From Emergomyces orientalis (taxonomy: Eukaryota; Ascomycota; Eurotiomycetes; Onygenales; Ajellomycetaceae): a stretch of 64,000 nt of DNA. The stretch covers positions 1,674,001-1,738,000 of the forward strand of contig MOWL01000045.1 of assembly GCA_002110485.1 (NCBI GenBank), in the 5' to 3' direction. Made by a program: the position numbers and the translations under genes. Of the stretch, positions 22,882 to 33,205 are shown one piece after another; position 1 is the first letter of the stretch, and each line of letters opens with the position of its first letter. The notes beneath the pieces were generated by a model that was not told the origin of the DNA, did not search any database, and saw only the letters and a list, made by a program, of their open reading frames with translations.

Positions 22882-24249
22882 ATGGGTCCTTCACTCGAAT
22901 CTCTCCCAACGGAGATCTTGACGATAATTGCCATCAACTTGGATACCTTGGGTCAAAGATTGCGCTTGATATGCACTTCCCGACGGCTCTATGACGCCTT
23001 GTTGCCCGCGTTGTACAGAGCTATTTACCGCTCTCAAGGAAATATCGTTCCGCTTCTTCGAACTATCTTGCAAAAGCCACGGCTTGCTCAGATGGTCCGC
23101 GAATTGCGTTTGCCTACTACGGATCGGTCGCTCTTCACTGCCGATGAAGATCTAGGCTATGAGCGCTGGACAACTCTGGCGACTGCCGAACCCATTCTAC
23201 GCAAGGCTGTTGAACCTTTCTGTAATGATGACGTATATGAACAGGAGAGATGGCTGAGGGAACTTCAGACTGGTTCCCCAGATGCGCTTATTAGCCTGTT
23301 GGTACTTTCTGTGCCGAGATTAGAGAAATTGGAGCTCGAGCTGCCTGGGTATCACTATTTGAGTCGAGTAGCTCACTGGTCTGCTGGAGCAGCACATCGG
23401 GGAAATAATGTATACCCTAATAGTAGTGACTATGATGAAGAAGATATGGCTCCCATTATTCTCCCGCGCCTCACCTCTGTGCACATGTATTGGCCCGATG
23501 ATACCCAAATTCATGTCGACCTAGCGTTCCCTTTCTTCCAGCTACCCTCAGTCCGATATTTTTCGGCGGCCGGTTTCCTCAAATCTGAGACCGAATGGAA
23601 GTACAAGCATCAATCCCCGATAACCCATATACAGCTGATGTATTGCTGCCTAGCAGATGGGGCAAAGCAGATGATCGAAAGCTGCAAGAACCTTCAGTCA
23701 TTCATATACCTCCATTCTGAATCGGACATACTCGACGATAACTCTGGCCAAATGATGGCCCCCTTCCCTGAAATCTTCCGAGACTCCCTCCTTTTAGCAC
23801 GACAGAGTCTTGAAACGCTCTGTCTGGACTTCAGCACGGATACAACAAGTGGAGGAACAGGATTTTGCACTTTGGGCTCCCTGTCCGAGTTCACGGCACT
23901 GAAACATCTTCACATCACTGCCTCTATCCTCATGCCTCTCTACTGCCCTCCAAATTCTCAAGCGCGACTCAGTCAACATCTGCAGGAGATCTTACCGAGG
24001 TCTCTCGAGACGCTTCATGTTGAAGGGGTGAGACATGACCGTGTCGATGAGGCCGTGGAGCGACTCTCATCATTTGTGAAATCTGTACCTCAGCATGCCC
24101 CTTACCTTCGCCAGGTGCTTGTCATAATGGTGAGGATGACGCTGGATAATGCGGCCCACAAAGCGTTCGGGGCTGTTGGTGCTGGGAGAGGCGTTCTCTG
24201 CGAGTTCAGGAGGTTATGTACTTGTTTTACACCTTCTGGTTACAAGTGA
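22882..24249 (+). CDS. F-box domain protein
   Basis: One exon of 455 aa from ATG at 22882. The frame continues 11 codons upstream without an ATG. Residues 5-46 read as an F-box: LESLPTEILTIIAINLDTLG, then LRLICTSRRLYDALLPALYR. F-boxes bind Skp1 and place the protein in an SCF ubiquitin ligase. The rest, about 400 residues, has irregular leucine-rich spacing (LISLLVLSVPRLEKLELELP; SLETLCLDF; LETLHVEGV) typical of the many fungal F-box proteins with degenerate leucine-rich repeats that bind an unknown substrate. No membrane segment. Composition is coding-like throughout and the gene is isolated in gene-poor DNA. Confidence 0.8.
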   Translation: MGPSLESLPTEILTIIAINLDTLGQRLRLICTSRRLYDALLPALYRAIYRSQGNIVPLLRTILQKPRLAQMVRELRLPTTDRSLFTADEDLGYERWTTLATAEPILRKAVEPFCNDDVYEQERWLRELQTGSPDALISLLVLSVPRLEKLELELPGYHYLSRVAHWSAGAAHRGNNVYPNSSDYDEEDMAPIILPRLTSVHMYWPDDTQIHVDLAFPFFQLPSVRYFSAAGFLKSETEWKYKHQSPITHIQLMYCCLADGAKQMIESCKNLQSFIYLHSESDILDDNSGQMMAPFPEIFRDSLLLARQSLETLCLDFSTDTTSGGTGFCTLGSLSEFTALKHLHITASILMPLYCPPNSQARLSQHLQEILPRSLETLHVEGVRHDRVDEAVERLSSFVKSVPQHAPYLRQVLVIMVRMTLDNAAHKAFGAVGAGRGVLCEFRRLCTCFTPSGYK

Positions 24250-25404
24250 GGGTCATGGAAAGCGGAGGGCGGTAGAGCAGGGCGAGACAGACTGAAAAAA
24301 GGGAGAAGGTGAAAATCGACCAGAATAATAGAAGTCATTTCTGGGAAAAGGTTTACTTATTCGTTCTGGTCATGGGCTTGATAAATTTACAATATATAGA
24401 AAGAAAATTACACACAGACACGCTATAATGGATAGCACAGGCTGATGTGTACTCTACCTAGTACGCATGTACACACTGAGCATCTGCGTTGCTGTGCAGA
24501 ATTCCAGTTGTCAAACCAAACTTCGAACGTTAGCTCCCTCACTCGGGGAACCCTTCGAAGCCGCCCAGGAACCACGTAGCGATCTACAAAAGAGACTCAG
24601 CCTCAACAGCGTCAGGACCTGATATACATTCTTGCCCTGGATTGGGTGGCAATTGCTATAGCTGAAAAGGGATGAACGGACAACAATAGCTCGTCTTGAC
24701 CATATTATACTCTTCACAATCCAAAGAGCTATTTTCATTACCTTACCCACTAGTCCCACCATTAGCCATGTAAGTTGAATTGGTGCGGCGGTCATGTATG
24801 GCCTGAGTTGTCTGTAGAAAAGATTGAAGGATTTGATCACCGCCAGTGCTGCGTCTGTTTCATCTACACAATGCAGTACAGCAGTGCAACATCACGAGAT
24901 TTCTTTTTTTTCAAGTTCATGCAAACAAAGAATTGCCCTAGGCACTCGGGCTTTCGGTGGCTATGGCGTTTAAATGAATAAAATTGAATATTAGTCAACA
25001 GGTGATGATGGATGGTTTCCCAAGGGCTAGATTCATATGGCTCATGTATATATATAACACCTCATGAGGCAGAACATTTTGTCAAGAGATCACAAGCTCA
25101 ATATTGAGGGCACTAAATGAACTGGTGGGATGGTGGGCAAATAGAGCATTGTGGTAACAGGCTGCTCTAGGGTTTGCCTTTAGAGGTGAAAATAATAGGG
25201 CCCCAGGAGCATCCACCAGTCATGTATTGTGTCACATGCCTAGATCCTCACTCTCATTTTTGCTATACGTACCAGAGCTACTTCCTAGATAGTTCCCGAT
25301 CATGGCAGTCACTTTTTCATACTGAAGCGATTGAAAGAAAATTGTACGGTACCAACCGAGGTGGCGTGGCCAAAAAAAAAAGAGCAAAAACAAGATAAAA
25401 AGAA
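24250..25404. other. Spacer between F-box gene and tRNA (1.15 kb)
   Basis: AT-rich with no coding-like frame. The minus-strand tRNA terminates into it: five A on the + strand at 25397-25401 (TTTTT on the transcript) lie four bases beyond the tRNA end, a normal Pol III stop. Confidence 0.5.
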
Positions 25405-25510
25405 CGACACCAGCAGGATTCGAACCTGCGCTCCCGAAGGAAATGCCTGAACTTACAGCGACTGAACACCGTTTAGCAGGGCACCGCGTTAACCACTCCG
25501 CCATAGTGTC
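25405..25510 (-). tRNA. tRNA-Ser(GCU) with a 25-nt intron
   Basis: The minus strand folds as a class II tRNA. The 7-bp acceptor stem is GACACTA/TGGTGTC with discriminator G. The D arm contains the A box (TGGCGGAGTGG). The anticodon stem is GTGCC/GGCAT, the loop CTGCTA+A gives anticodon GCU, the variable arm is a long TTCC/GGGA hairpin, and the T arm is GCAGG-TTCGAAT-CCTGC. The 5' and 3' anticodon-stem halves are separated by about 25 nt at 25449-25473, right after position 37, the canonical place for a nuclear tRNA intron. Pol III terminator T5 lies at 25401-25397. A serine tRNA reading AGC/AGU is consistent with every element. Confidence 0.93.
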
Positions 25511-25767
25511 GGAAGTTGGTAAGAATAGCGTCCTTCCGTCCATATTTGTACAGCTAGTTGGCTCTATAGTATTCAACAGTTTTAAATTTGGTCTTGTCTG
25601 GAGGGGTTTTACAATTTTTTATGGAAAGGATTGTTTATGGAAAGTTCTATTTGGTAGTTCTCATTTATACCCCTTGTCTCTGAACTTATAAGGACAGTAC
25701 AATAAAGTGCTCCGTACTCTTGCCTTTTAACCTCGCAATTTTGGCAATTCCGAATTATAGCTTGGTG

Positions 25768-26804
25768 CTATACATCTGCTGGTAGGTCTAGGTCCACAAC
25801 CAGGGGATAATTGAATCTCCTCCCCCCCCGATGCGGCCAGTTCGTTGCCATGATAGCGGCGTTGACAATACACGTCTCGTTTCTTCCAGGTGTGTCCCTG
25901 CCGCCTTCTCTTACTAGCGATTCATCCTTTGCGGACGGCGTGGGCAACGAGGATCCCAAAGAACCATCATTTTGAAGACGAAGTTGTGTTCTCCCCGTGA
26001 GGTCGACTAGACATTGCTTTTTGCTGCCAAGAGGAGGAAGTTCCCCACGAATTGAATTCAACTCCTTGAATCTCTCACTCTGGGGGGCAACATCCCACTG
26101 AACCCTGTCATATCCTCGACCTCCATGGACGTGACCAGATATAGCTAGTCGTGGTCGAACTCTCCACAACGCCTGACGTAGATGTTCGCAGCCGAGTGAG
26201 CCGTGCCCATTATCGTCACAGTGGGACCGAGGCGGCGTGTGAGTCAGGACTATATCAGTATCTTGAGGTATCTGGGTCCAGATGTTGGGGGCTTCTTCAG
26301 GAGAATAACCAAACGCCCATTTACCGCAGTATGGGGTGTAAGGAGACCCAAATATTTTGAATACTGATCGCGGTCCTTCCGGTTTAGATAGTCGAATAGC
26401 GGCAGATTCATGATTTAGGTAAACGATTGAAGAGTTTGTGAATAGGGCCCGACAGTCGTCTGTTGACTCGGGCCTCTGGTTATGGAACGATTGCCAGTGT
26501 TGTCTGTAGAAATTACTGTCGAGGGTGATGTCATGGTTGCCTTCAGACATGTTCGAAATATATTAGTTTGCCCTTCGAAGTCGGTTAGTTTATGGTGAGA
26601 AATTATCTAACCCGCAATCACAATTTTCACTTCAAAATCCGCACTCTCGATCCATTCTACAGTTTTGCGTAGTTCACTCATAGTTCCTTGATTTGATAGG
26701 TCTCCGGCATGGATCAGGACGTCGCCTCCTGGTAATTTGAAAGCACCATCTGGGGGGCCATAGCCATGTGTATCTGAAACACACACGATTCGGGTTCGAA
26801 CCAT
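25768..26804 (-). CDS. Calcineurin-like metallophosphoesterase
   Basis: Exons 26804-26612 and 26540-25768 join across a 71-bp GTTAGA..GAAG intron that splits the glycine codon of the GNHD motif, giving 321 aa. All family motifs are present in order: D-x-H at D11/H13 (CVSDTHGYG), GDVLIHAGDLS with D35, G65-N-H-D, THTPPRSHCD, and GHVHGGRG. These bind the two metals and the phosphate. The layout and length resemble the small MPPED/ser-thr phosphatase-like subgroup found across fungi; the substrate is unknown. The frame is open 29 codons upstream without ATG, so M-V-R-T-R at 26804 is the start. No signal peptide, so probably cytosolic. Confidence 0.9.
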
Positions 26805-28199
26805 CGTTCGTTTATCAAAACGTATGCGTTCCGGAGCCGCAACGCTAGAAGCTAGAAGATAAGGTAATCTTCGTGCGCTTGGCTCGTTCAAAATAGTCGG
26901 GCGAAATAAACAGACACTCCCTCTGACAATTGGTTGTCAAAAGTTAGCGGAAGGGAACTGTAGTAATAGAACAATAACCCTCTGGTTCCAAGCCTATGTT
27001 CTTAGTGAAGAATGAATTATGAAGCCAGACAAGCCTGTGGGAGCCAGCGATGGTGACTGACGGTCCCGCCAAGGTACGAGCGAAACATTATCGAAAAAAG
27101 CCAAGGCTGCCGGTTTCGCTGAATGGCAATCAGGCGAGTTCCTCAAGCCATAGTACGAATTGTGGATTTTTTGGCTGGAAGGGTCTCAAATGTGATAAAC
27201 CGTTGATATGGGGCAGCTCACAGCAGATTCATATCTATCAACCATTCCAAAGGCAAAAGTATGGGGTGTGATGATTGGGTAATAGGGGTAATTTTCACCT
27301 ACCCGGCTCGGTTCAAGTACGAAGTAGTAGAATTTGATACCGCACAAAATGAGTTTTCAGAATATTCCTTCAGTTGAAATTCCTCTGGACAGTAACGGGA
27401 GAGAGGATGGCCATGGAACTCTAACAGCGCAACATCGATCTGAGGTTGGGGTCTGCGGAATTCTACAGGAAGCAAAATTCGTTGATTGGGCAATTTTGAA
27501 GCAAAGTGCTGGCGACTGTAATGATGTGGTTATGTCCTTCGAAAGAGAGCCATTCAATGATTGAGATATGAAGAGATGCTCATTGAATGAGGGGCGGAGA
27601 CCTGTAACAGAGGCGAATCGATGGAAGAACAACCGTTAGAACCGTGTAAAATGAGACGCGCTGGTCTGATCGAAATATCAACCCTCTTCTGTAGGTTTGG
27701 TTTAATAAAAACCAGAGTGGACAGGTTTGGTAGCTATATAAAGGCAGCCGAAGCCGAAGTCTGATTGCAAGGTTCTAGATATGCCAGGGAATACATCAAA
27801 AAGGGATGGCTGTATGCTGTGACCATGGACTCTGATACGTGAAATAAGCCTGGATTGATTGATAGATGCTTCTCCTATGGCCGATAGCATGCAGATCGTA
27901 TAGTACCATGGATCTCAGAACGTCGAAATAAAAAGTTTGCCAGGCGGGGAGAATCAGATATCACGTGATAAAATTAGTTCTATTGGGCAACTTAGGGCTG
28001 GGACCTGTTCTTCCACACAAACTAGCCTCGCTTAGCCATTTCCGCCCATCGATCCTCTCCGACTGCGTGGTTTGAAGAAGGAGACCACAACGACCAACGA
28101 CACGACACCCAACCCGACAATACACTACCCAAGGTGTATCCCCGAGCATAGCTCATCGCCTTGCTGGATATTTGCCTCGTGAACCGGTGACAGAGCAGG
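26805..28199. other. Divergent promoter interval (1.4 kb)
   Basis: Separates the leftward metallophosphoesterase from the rightward ribosomal-protein gene. Short open frames only. The part next to 28200 is the promoter and leader of the uL13 gene. I see nothing else. Confidence 0.5.
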
Positions 28200-29184
28200 A
28201 TGTCCACCTTCGAGCCAGTGGTGCGTTTAATCTTCTTGTTGGCCGGGACTTGCGCTCTTCGATAAGGACTTAGAAAACTGACTAGAATCTTGCGATGGAT
28301 ATAGGTCGTCATCGACGGCAAGGGGCATCTACTTGGTCGCCTGGCCAGCACCGTGGCCAAGCAGTTGCTCAATGGCCAAAAGATTGTCGTTGTGCGATGT
28401 GAAGCCCTCAATATCTCTGGCGAATTCTTCCGCGCTAAGCGTACGATATATCCCTTTCCTTTTTGATCTTGGTGAAAAAGTTGCCATACAGGGCCTTGGG
28501 GGAAACGGGGGAAGTGGGAGGTTTGGGAAATTATAAGATGGATTTTCGCGACTGACTCGATTTTCGCCTACAGTGAAGTACCACGCCTATCTCCGCAAGA
28601 TCACTCGTTTCAACCCAACTCGAGGAGGTGAGAAAATTATCCCCACACAACTCCTACGGGCCTGGGTGACAATTCCACTAATACGGAGTTGCAGGTCCTT
28701 TCCATTTCCGTGCTCCTTCCCGCATCTTCTACAAGGCTGTTCGGGGTATGATTCCTCACAAGAGCGCTCGCGGCGCCGCCGCCATGGAGAGACTGAAGGT
28801 CTTCGAGGGTGTCCCACCACCATACGACAAGAAGAAGAGAGTTGTCGTTCCTCAAGCCCTCCGAATCCTCAGACTGAAGCCCGGCCGCAAATACTGCACT
28901 GTTGGACGGTTGAGTCATGAGGTTGGCTGGAAGTACCAGGACGTCGTTGCAAGGTCAGTCCCGAGCAATAAATCCTGTCATGCAAACCAGGGGACGTTTA
29001 TGCAAATTTTGACTACGGTCTGCTAACTGTCCTTTTACTTTTTAGACTCGAGGAGAGGAGAAAGGTCAAGGGTTCCGCATACTACGAGCGCAAGAAGGCC
29101 GCACGGAGACAACTTGCACAAGCCCAGAAGACTGCCAACGTGGATCAAAAGACAAAGACCCAGTTGGCGGAGTATGGTTATTAG
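28200..29184 (+). CDS. rpl16: 60S ribosomal protein uL13 (L16 of yeast, L13a of animals)
   Basis: Exons 28200-28220, 28305-28440, 28574-28627, 28695-28953 and 29046-29184 (609 nt, 202 aa). The introns are 84, 133, 67 and 92 bp with GT..AG ends and the four joins keep frame. The spliced protein reads MSTFEPVVVIDGKGHLLGRL, then VAKQLLNGQKIVVVRCEAL, RFNPTRGGPFHFRAPSRIFY, and PPPYDKKKRVVVPQALR, and ends AEYGY: the complete uL13 family sequence at the usual length. It is a structural protein of the large subunit. The first coding exon of 21 nt and many small introns near the 5' end are usual for fungal ribosomal-protein genes. I looked in the introns for snoRNA C/D boxes and found none convincing. 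Confidence 0.97.
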
Positions 29185-29834
29185 ATTTTTGGGGGCGGGG
29201 GGGGAATAATGGCTGACTTTAGGTTCTTCGAGGGTAGAGCTGGGTGCAATGTGAACGGCAAACCAATCGACCTGTACCTATACTATCACGAAAAACACCT
29301 TTAATGAATCAAGGGCAGAGTGATTGAAAAGGGAATGGCGAAATAAAAAGGCAAAAAACATGGATTTTTCTTTTTAAACTGGGTGCTGTTGGAATGATGC
29401 CTTGTTCATATGACTTCATAACTGCCTGTCTCTCTAAAATCTTCCATGGCGCTTAATCCGAATGGCTTCTTACTAAAAAAAAGTCAGAGGCATATCAGAT
29501 GTATGGCCCTATTTGCTACTAAGTAATTTTCAGTTGTCCCGACTTTATTGTGATGTGTGCCGTGGCGGTGATCCATGGGGTCCGATTTATGGGGCAGTAA
29601 CCAGCGGAGTTAAAACAACGACGTGTAAATTTTGTGGGGGTTTGCGCAGCGCTTCGGTCCAATCTCGGACCCGGAGATACGGCGACTGGTGACCCAGAAA
29701 CCACGACAGCAGAAAAAGAGACCACAGCGATCTTTAAAAGGGCTTTTTTGCTCGGTGTTTCTAATTTTCTGTTCTCTAATTCTCAGCGAGGATCATTCAT
29801 TTGTGATTGTGCGTTGTTCAGTTACTTTGTAGAC
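29185..29834. other. Spacer with promoter of the acyl-CoA ligase gene (650 bp)
   Basis: Holds the 3' flank of uL13 and the promoter of the next gene. I looked for the GATA-type site ATCWGATAA bound by the iron repressor SreA and did not see it. No coding stretch. Confidence 0.5.
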
Positions 29835-31906
29835 ATGTCTGGGGCAGCTAACCGTTTGCGCAATCTCACGCAGCACTTCCTCCCCACATCGTCATGGGCC
29901 AGGGATCCCAACGAGGATCATTTCTCCCATAACTTCAACCGGCACACGCTTTCTCCCACATTCTTCCTCCCGCGCGCAGCTGCTATTGAACCGGATGTAT
30001 GCTCTTATATAAATGTTTCAACTCTTCTCATTCTGTTTCGCTAATTGGGAGCGTTTTATTACCGACAGGCCCAAGCTATCTATCACATCACCGCAAACAA
30101 CAAAGTCTTGAGGAGATCGTACATTGAGACAGCGGATCGGGCCCGGGGTTTTGCTTATTACCTTAAAAAACACGGTTTCAAGAGAGTTGGCATATTATGC
30201 CCTAACACTCCAGCCTTTTTGGAATCAATTTTTGCTGTAGCTGCAGCGGGCGCAGTCAATGTTGGTATGCTCATGATTCCCCCCCCCCCCCCCCCCCCCC
30301 CAACCCCAATTTCTGCCGCCTCCCGTACCCTAATTGAAGCTTTAGCCGTCAATTACAGATTGAAACCAGAAGACATCGCGTATATTCTCAACCATTCCGA
30401 GGTCGAAGTCATCATCGTCGACAAAGAATTTGTCCCGCTTCTCAACGAGTTCAAGAAGACGAATGGTCATGTACCTTTTATTATCGACACAGATACGGAC
30501 GCTGTAGAAGGGGAGCTTAGCGGGCCGTTCGATCAAGCCGTATTGGAAGGCCTTGGTTTTGATACGGCGTCCGGAAACCATGGATGGCAGGGGTTGGAAG
30601 CTCAGACGCCAGATGAGGATGCGCTCATTGCGCTTTCGTACACAAGCGGCACCACTTCGCGACCCAAGGGCGTCGAGTACATCCATCGGAGCTGCTATCT
30701 GGCAACTCTCGCAAATATAATAGAATCTGGACTAAACTTCACTCAGGGCCGGTGCCGGTACCTTTGGACATTACCAATGTTCCATGCTATGGGTTCGTTC
30801 ATATCCTATCCCTTGAAGAATATATTGGTTTGACGGATCTTCTTCTTTCTTTCAAATTAACCGAAATTTCTTTTTGCAGGATGGACATTCCCATGGGCTG
30901 TGACCGCTGTCAGAGGCACACATTACTGTCTGCGCAAGATCGATTATCCGCTGATATGGAAACTACTCAAGGAAGAGGGCGTCACGCACTATTGCGCCGC
31001 CCCGACGGTCAATACTATCCTCTGCAGCTCGAAAGAGGCGGAGGCACTTCCATTCCCCGTCCGGGTTACGGTTGCAGCAAGCCCTCCTACACCACATCTC
31101 TTTGAACAAATGACAAACCTTAACCTACACCCAGTACACGTATACGGACTTACTGAGACGTACGGACCAATAACAAAGGGTTATTACTTGCCTCAATGGG
31201 ATACAATCCCAGCACAGGAGAAATATCAGAAGATGGCTCGACAGGGCCATGGCTTCTTAACCAGTCTTCCGGTACGTGTGATAAAGACTGAAGTCCCAGA
31301 AGGTACGGTTATCGACGTCGAAAAGAATGGGGAGGAAATTGGCGAGATTGTATTCGTTGGGAACATTTGTGCCAAGGGCTACTATAAAAATGTCGAGGAA
31401 ACGAAGAAACTATTCAGTGGAGGAGTGCTCCATTCAGGGGATCTTGCTGTGTGGCACCCAGACGGAGCGATCCAGATCTTAGACCGTGCTAAGGACATTA
31501 TCATTAGCGGTAAGTATCCTTGGGATTCCTATTGTGAGTGTTCGTCCGATATTCTGTGAAATGCTAATAATATTTTTCGATGCTGCTTCTAGGCGGAGAA
31601 AACATATCCTCTGTTGCATTAGAGTCCATGCTTGCAACACACCCGGACATTCTTGAAGCCGGAGTTGTAGCTGTACCTGATTCTCATTGGGGCGAGCGGC
31701 CGAAAGCTTTCATTACGGTGCAAAATGGCAAGCAGCTTGAGGGCAAGGACGTGATTGAGTGGGCAAAACATGTAAGCGGCATCAGCCGATTTATGGTCCC
31801 CAGAGAAGTCGAAGTCGTGCGCGAACTGCCTAAGACCAGCACCGGGAAGGTGAAGAAGAACGTGCTGAGGCGGTGGGCGAAGGGCGCGGATCGGAGCCTT
31901 GAATGA
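29835..31906 (+). CDS. Acyl-CoA ligase (AMP-forming), peroxisomal, possibly mevalonyl-CoA ligase SidI-like
   Basis: Exons 29835-29996, 30069-30264, 30346-30792, 30880-31509 and 31593-31906 (1749 nt, 582 aa). Introns are 72, 81, 87 and 83 bp, all GT..AG. The N-terminal RLRNLTQHF (residues 7-15) fits the PTS2 peroxisomal import pattern R-L-x5-H-x. ANL-superfamily motifs: YTSGTTSRPKG (218-228, phosphate loop), PMFHAMGWTFPW, VYGLTETYGP (adenine site), HSGDLAVWHPDG, and GGENISSVALE with the hinge, then PKTSTGKVKKN with the catalytic lysine. It joins a carboxylic acid to CoA through an acyl-AMP. The sequence resembles the plant/fungal acyl-activating enzymes to which SidI of siderophore synthesis also belongs. 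The SidI assignment is tentative, because neither a siderophore neighbour nor an SreA site is present. The second intron carries C23 (see findings). Confidence 0.88.
30279..30301 (+). repeat. Poly-C run of 23 inside intron 2 of the acyl-CoA ligase
   Basis: Twenty-three consecutive C, interrupted by nothing, followed by AACCCC. It lies in the intron at 30265-30345. The run alone makes up more than a quarter of the intron. Exact length in an assembly is uncertain for such homopolymers. Confidence 0.9.
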
Positions 31907-33205
31907 GAAGCCATGATGATATCATTTTGTTGTTCTCCCCCGGCTCTGTTGTAGGATTATGTGAATATTCAGCTTGCTCTCGAGGATCAATCATATTAGC
32001 AAGGATTTATTGAAGCTGTGCTTTATTTTATTTTACTTTTTGGTCTGTCTAAATACTGTCTTTGCATTAGTCATGGCCTGCATCCTGGATTTAAACGCTC
32101 GCTCTTTATGTGTGGATTGAACAGTAGTCCCTCTCGTTGATGTAAATAGGTCATAGCGGATTGTCAATCTCGTAAGAAATTATACATACCACACATTTGT
32201 TCTGATCGTGAACATTTACCAGCAGAGTATCCAAATCGACATGCAGGGCGAGGTAAAATGAATGACTTCCAAGAATGCCAGGCCTAGTCGGTCACAAGGT
32301 TGCTTCTCCTGATCGTGTGAGGTCGCAAGGTGGATGAAATTCGCAACAACCCGCACCGGACCCAGGCTGGCACCAACGACATCATTCTCCAGCTGGATCC
32401 TCAAAACCTCCCATCTTTTCCCTGCCCTCTGTTACTGCTGGAGTATAGCTTCTCGATAATTTCTTCCCTCTGAAATATCGCTACACACATTTCCTTCTAG
32501 AAGTTCCTCCCTGTGTAGCCTAGCTCTCCCGCCCTGGCTTCTGCGCCATTGGTTATTGGTAGCCGTCCCCATGCAGAACTGGCTTATTTAGCACCCAGCC
32601 TTATTTCCCCCCCATATCCTCCATCCCACCGTCCATTTGGTTGTCCTGCCGCCGCCAGATCCTCTCATCACCAGGGAAAACCATTCTCGTCACACTCACT
32701 CACCGTTGACGAGGGTAATGACCTTCGTTCTCCATCTCTGCAACCGGCCACTCGTTGTCTCCCTCACCTTCCCTTGCTTCACGCCCTCGCCAACGACTTC
32801 AGGAACAACAACAACAACACCAACGCCCCACAACCCGCCGTCCCTCCGCCTCCGCCGACTTCGCCAGCAACTCTGCTCTGAACCGTTTTCTCGTACAACC
32901 CTTAACCCGCTCTTGCGTATGCAGTTTGTCTGCAACACAACGTGAGGAGTGCCTGATTGCTGTTCCGCATCCCGCAGAACTCGTTCATAGCTTGTTCCTC
33001 TTGCTCCGCTCAGAGGTCTCAACTCTCCAGCACATCGCCAGTTTCCTCTGCCATCCCGCAGTTCTCACGCACACACCCCGCCCTACAGAAGTCCGTCGCT
33101 GGGTATAAGGACCTCAGATATACGCCGAAGCTGTAAAGTGGTATAATACACAGCTTGGAGGGAAACAAAACAGTCTCCCTTCACAGGATATTCAACTGGT
33201 TGAAA
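31907..33205. other. Spacer and long leader of the F-box/LRR gene (1.3 kb)
   Basis: From about 32.5 to 33.1 kb the + strand is C-rich and open in several frames for about 110 codons with Pro/Ser/Thr/Arg-rich, overlapping translations. That is the signature of a pyrimidine-rich promoter and 5' leader rather than a protein. Some of these would act as upstream open frames if the mRNA starts that far left. Confidence 0.5.

Noticed and set aside
28441..28573. uL13 intron 2 as a host for a box C/D snoRNA
   Set aside because: A CTGA is present but no RTGATGA C box at a suitable distance.
32549..33108. Overlapping Pro/Ser/Arg-rich frames of about 110 codons upstream of grrA
   Set aside because: Several frames are open at once because the DNA is C-rich; looks like promoter and leader.
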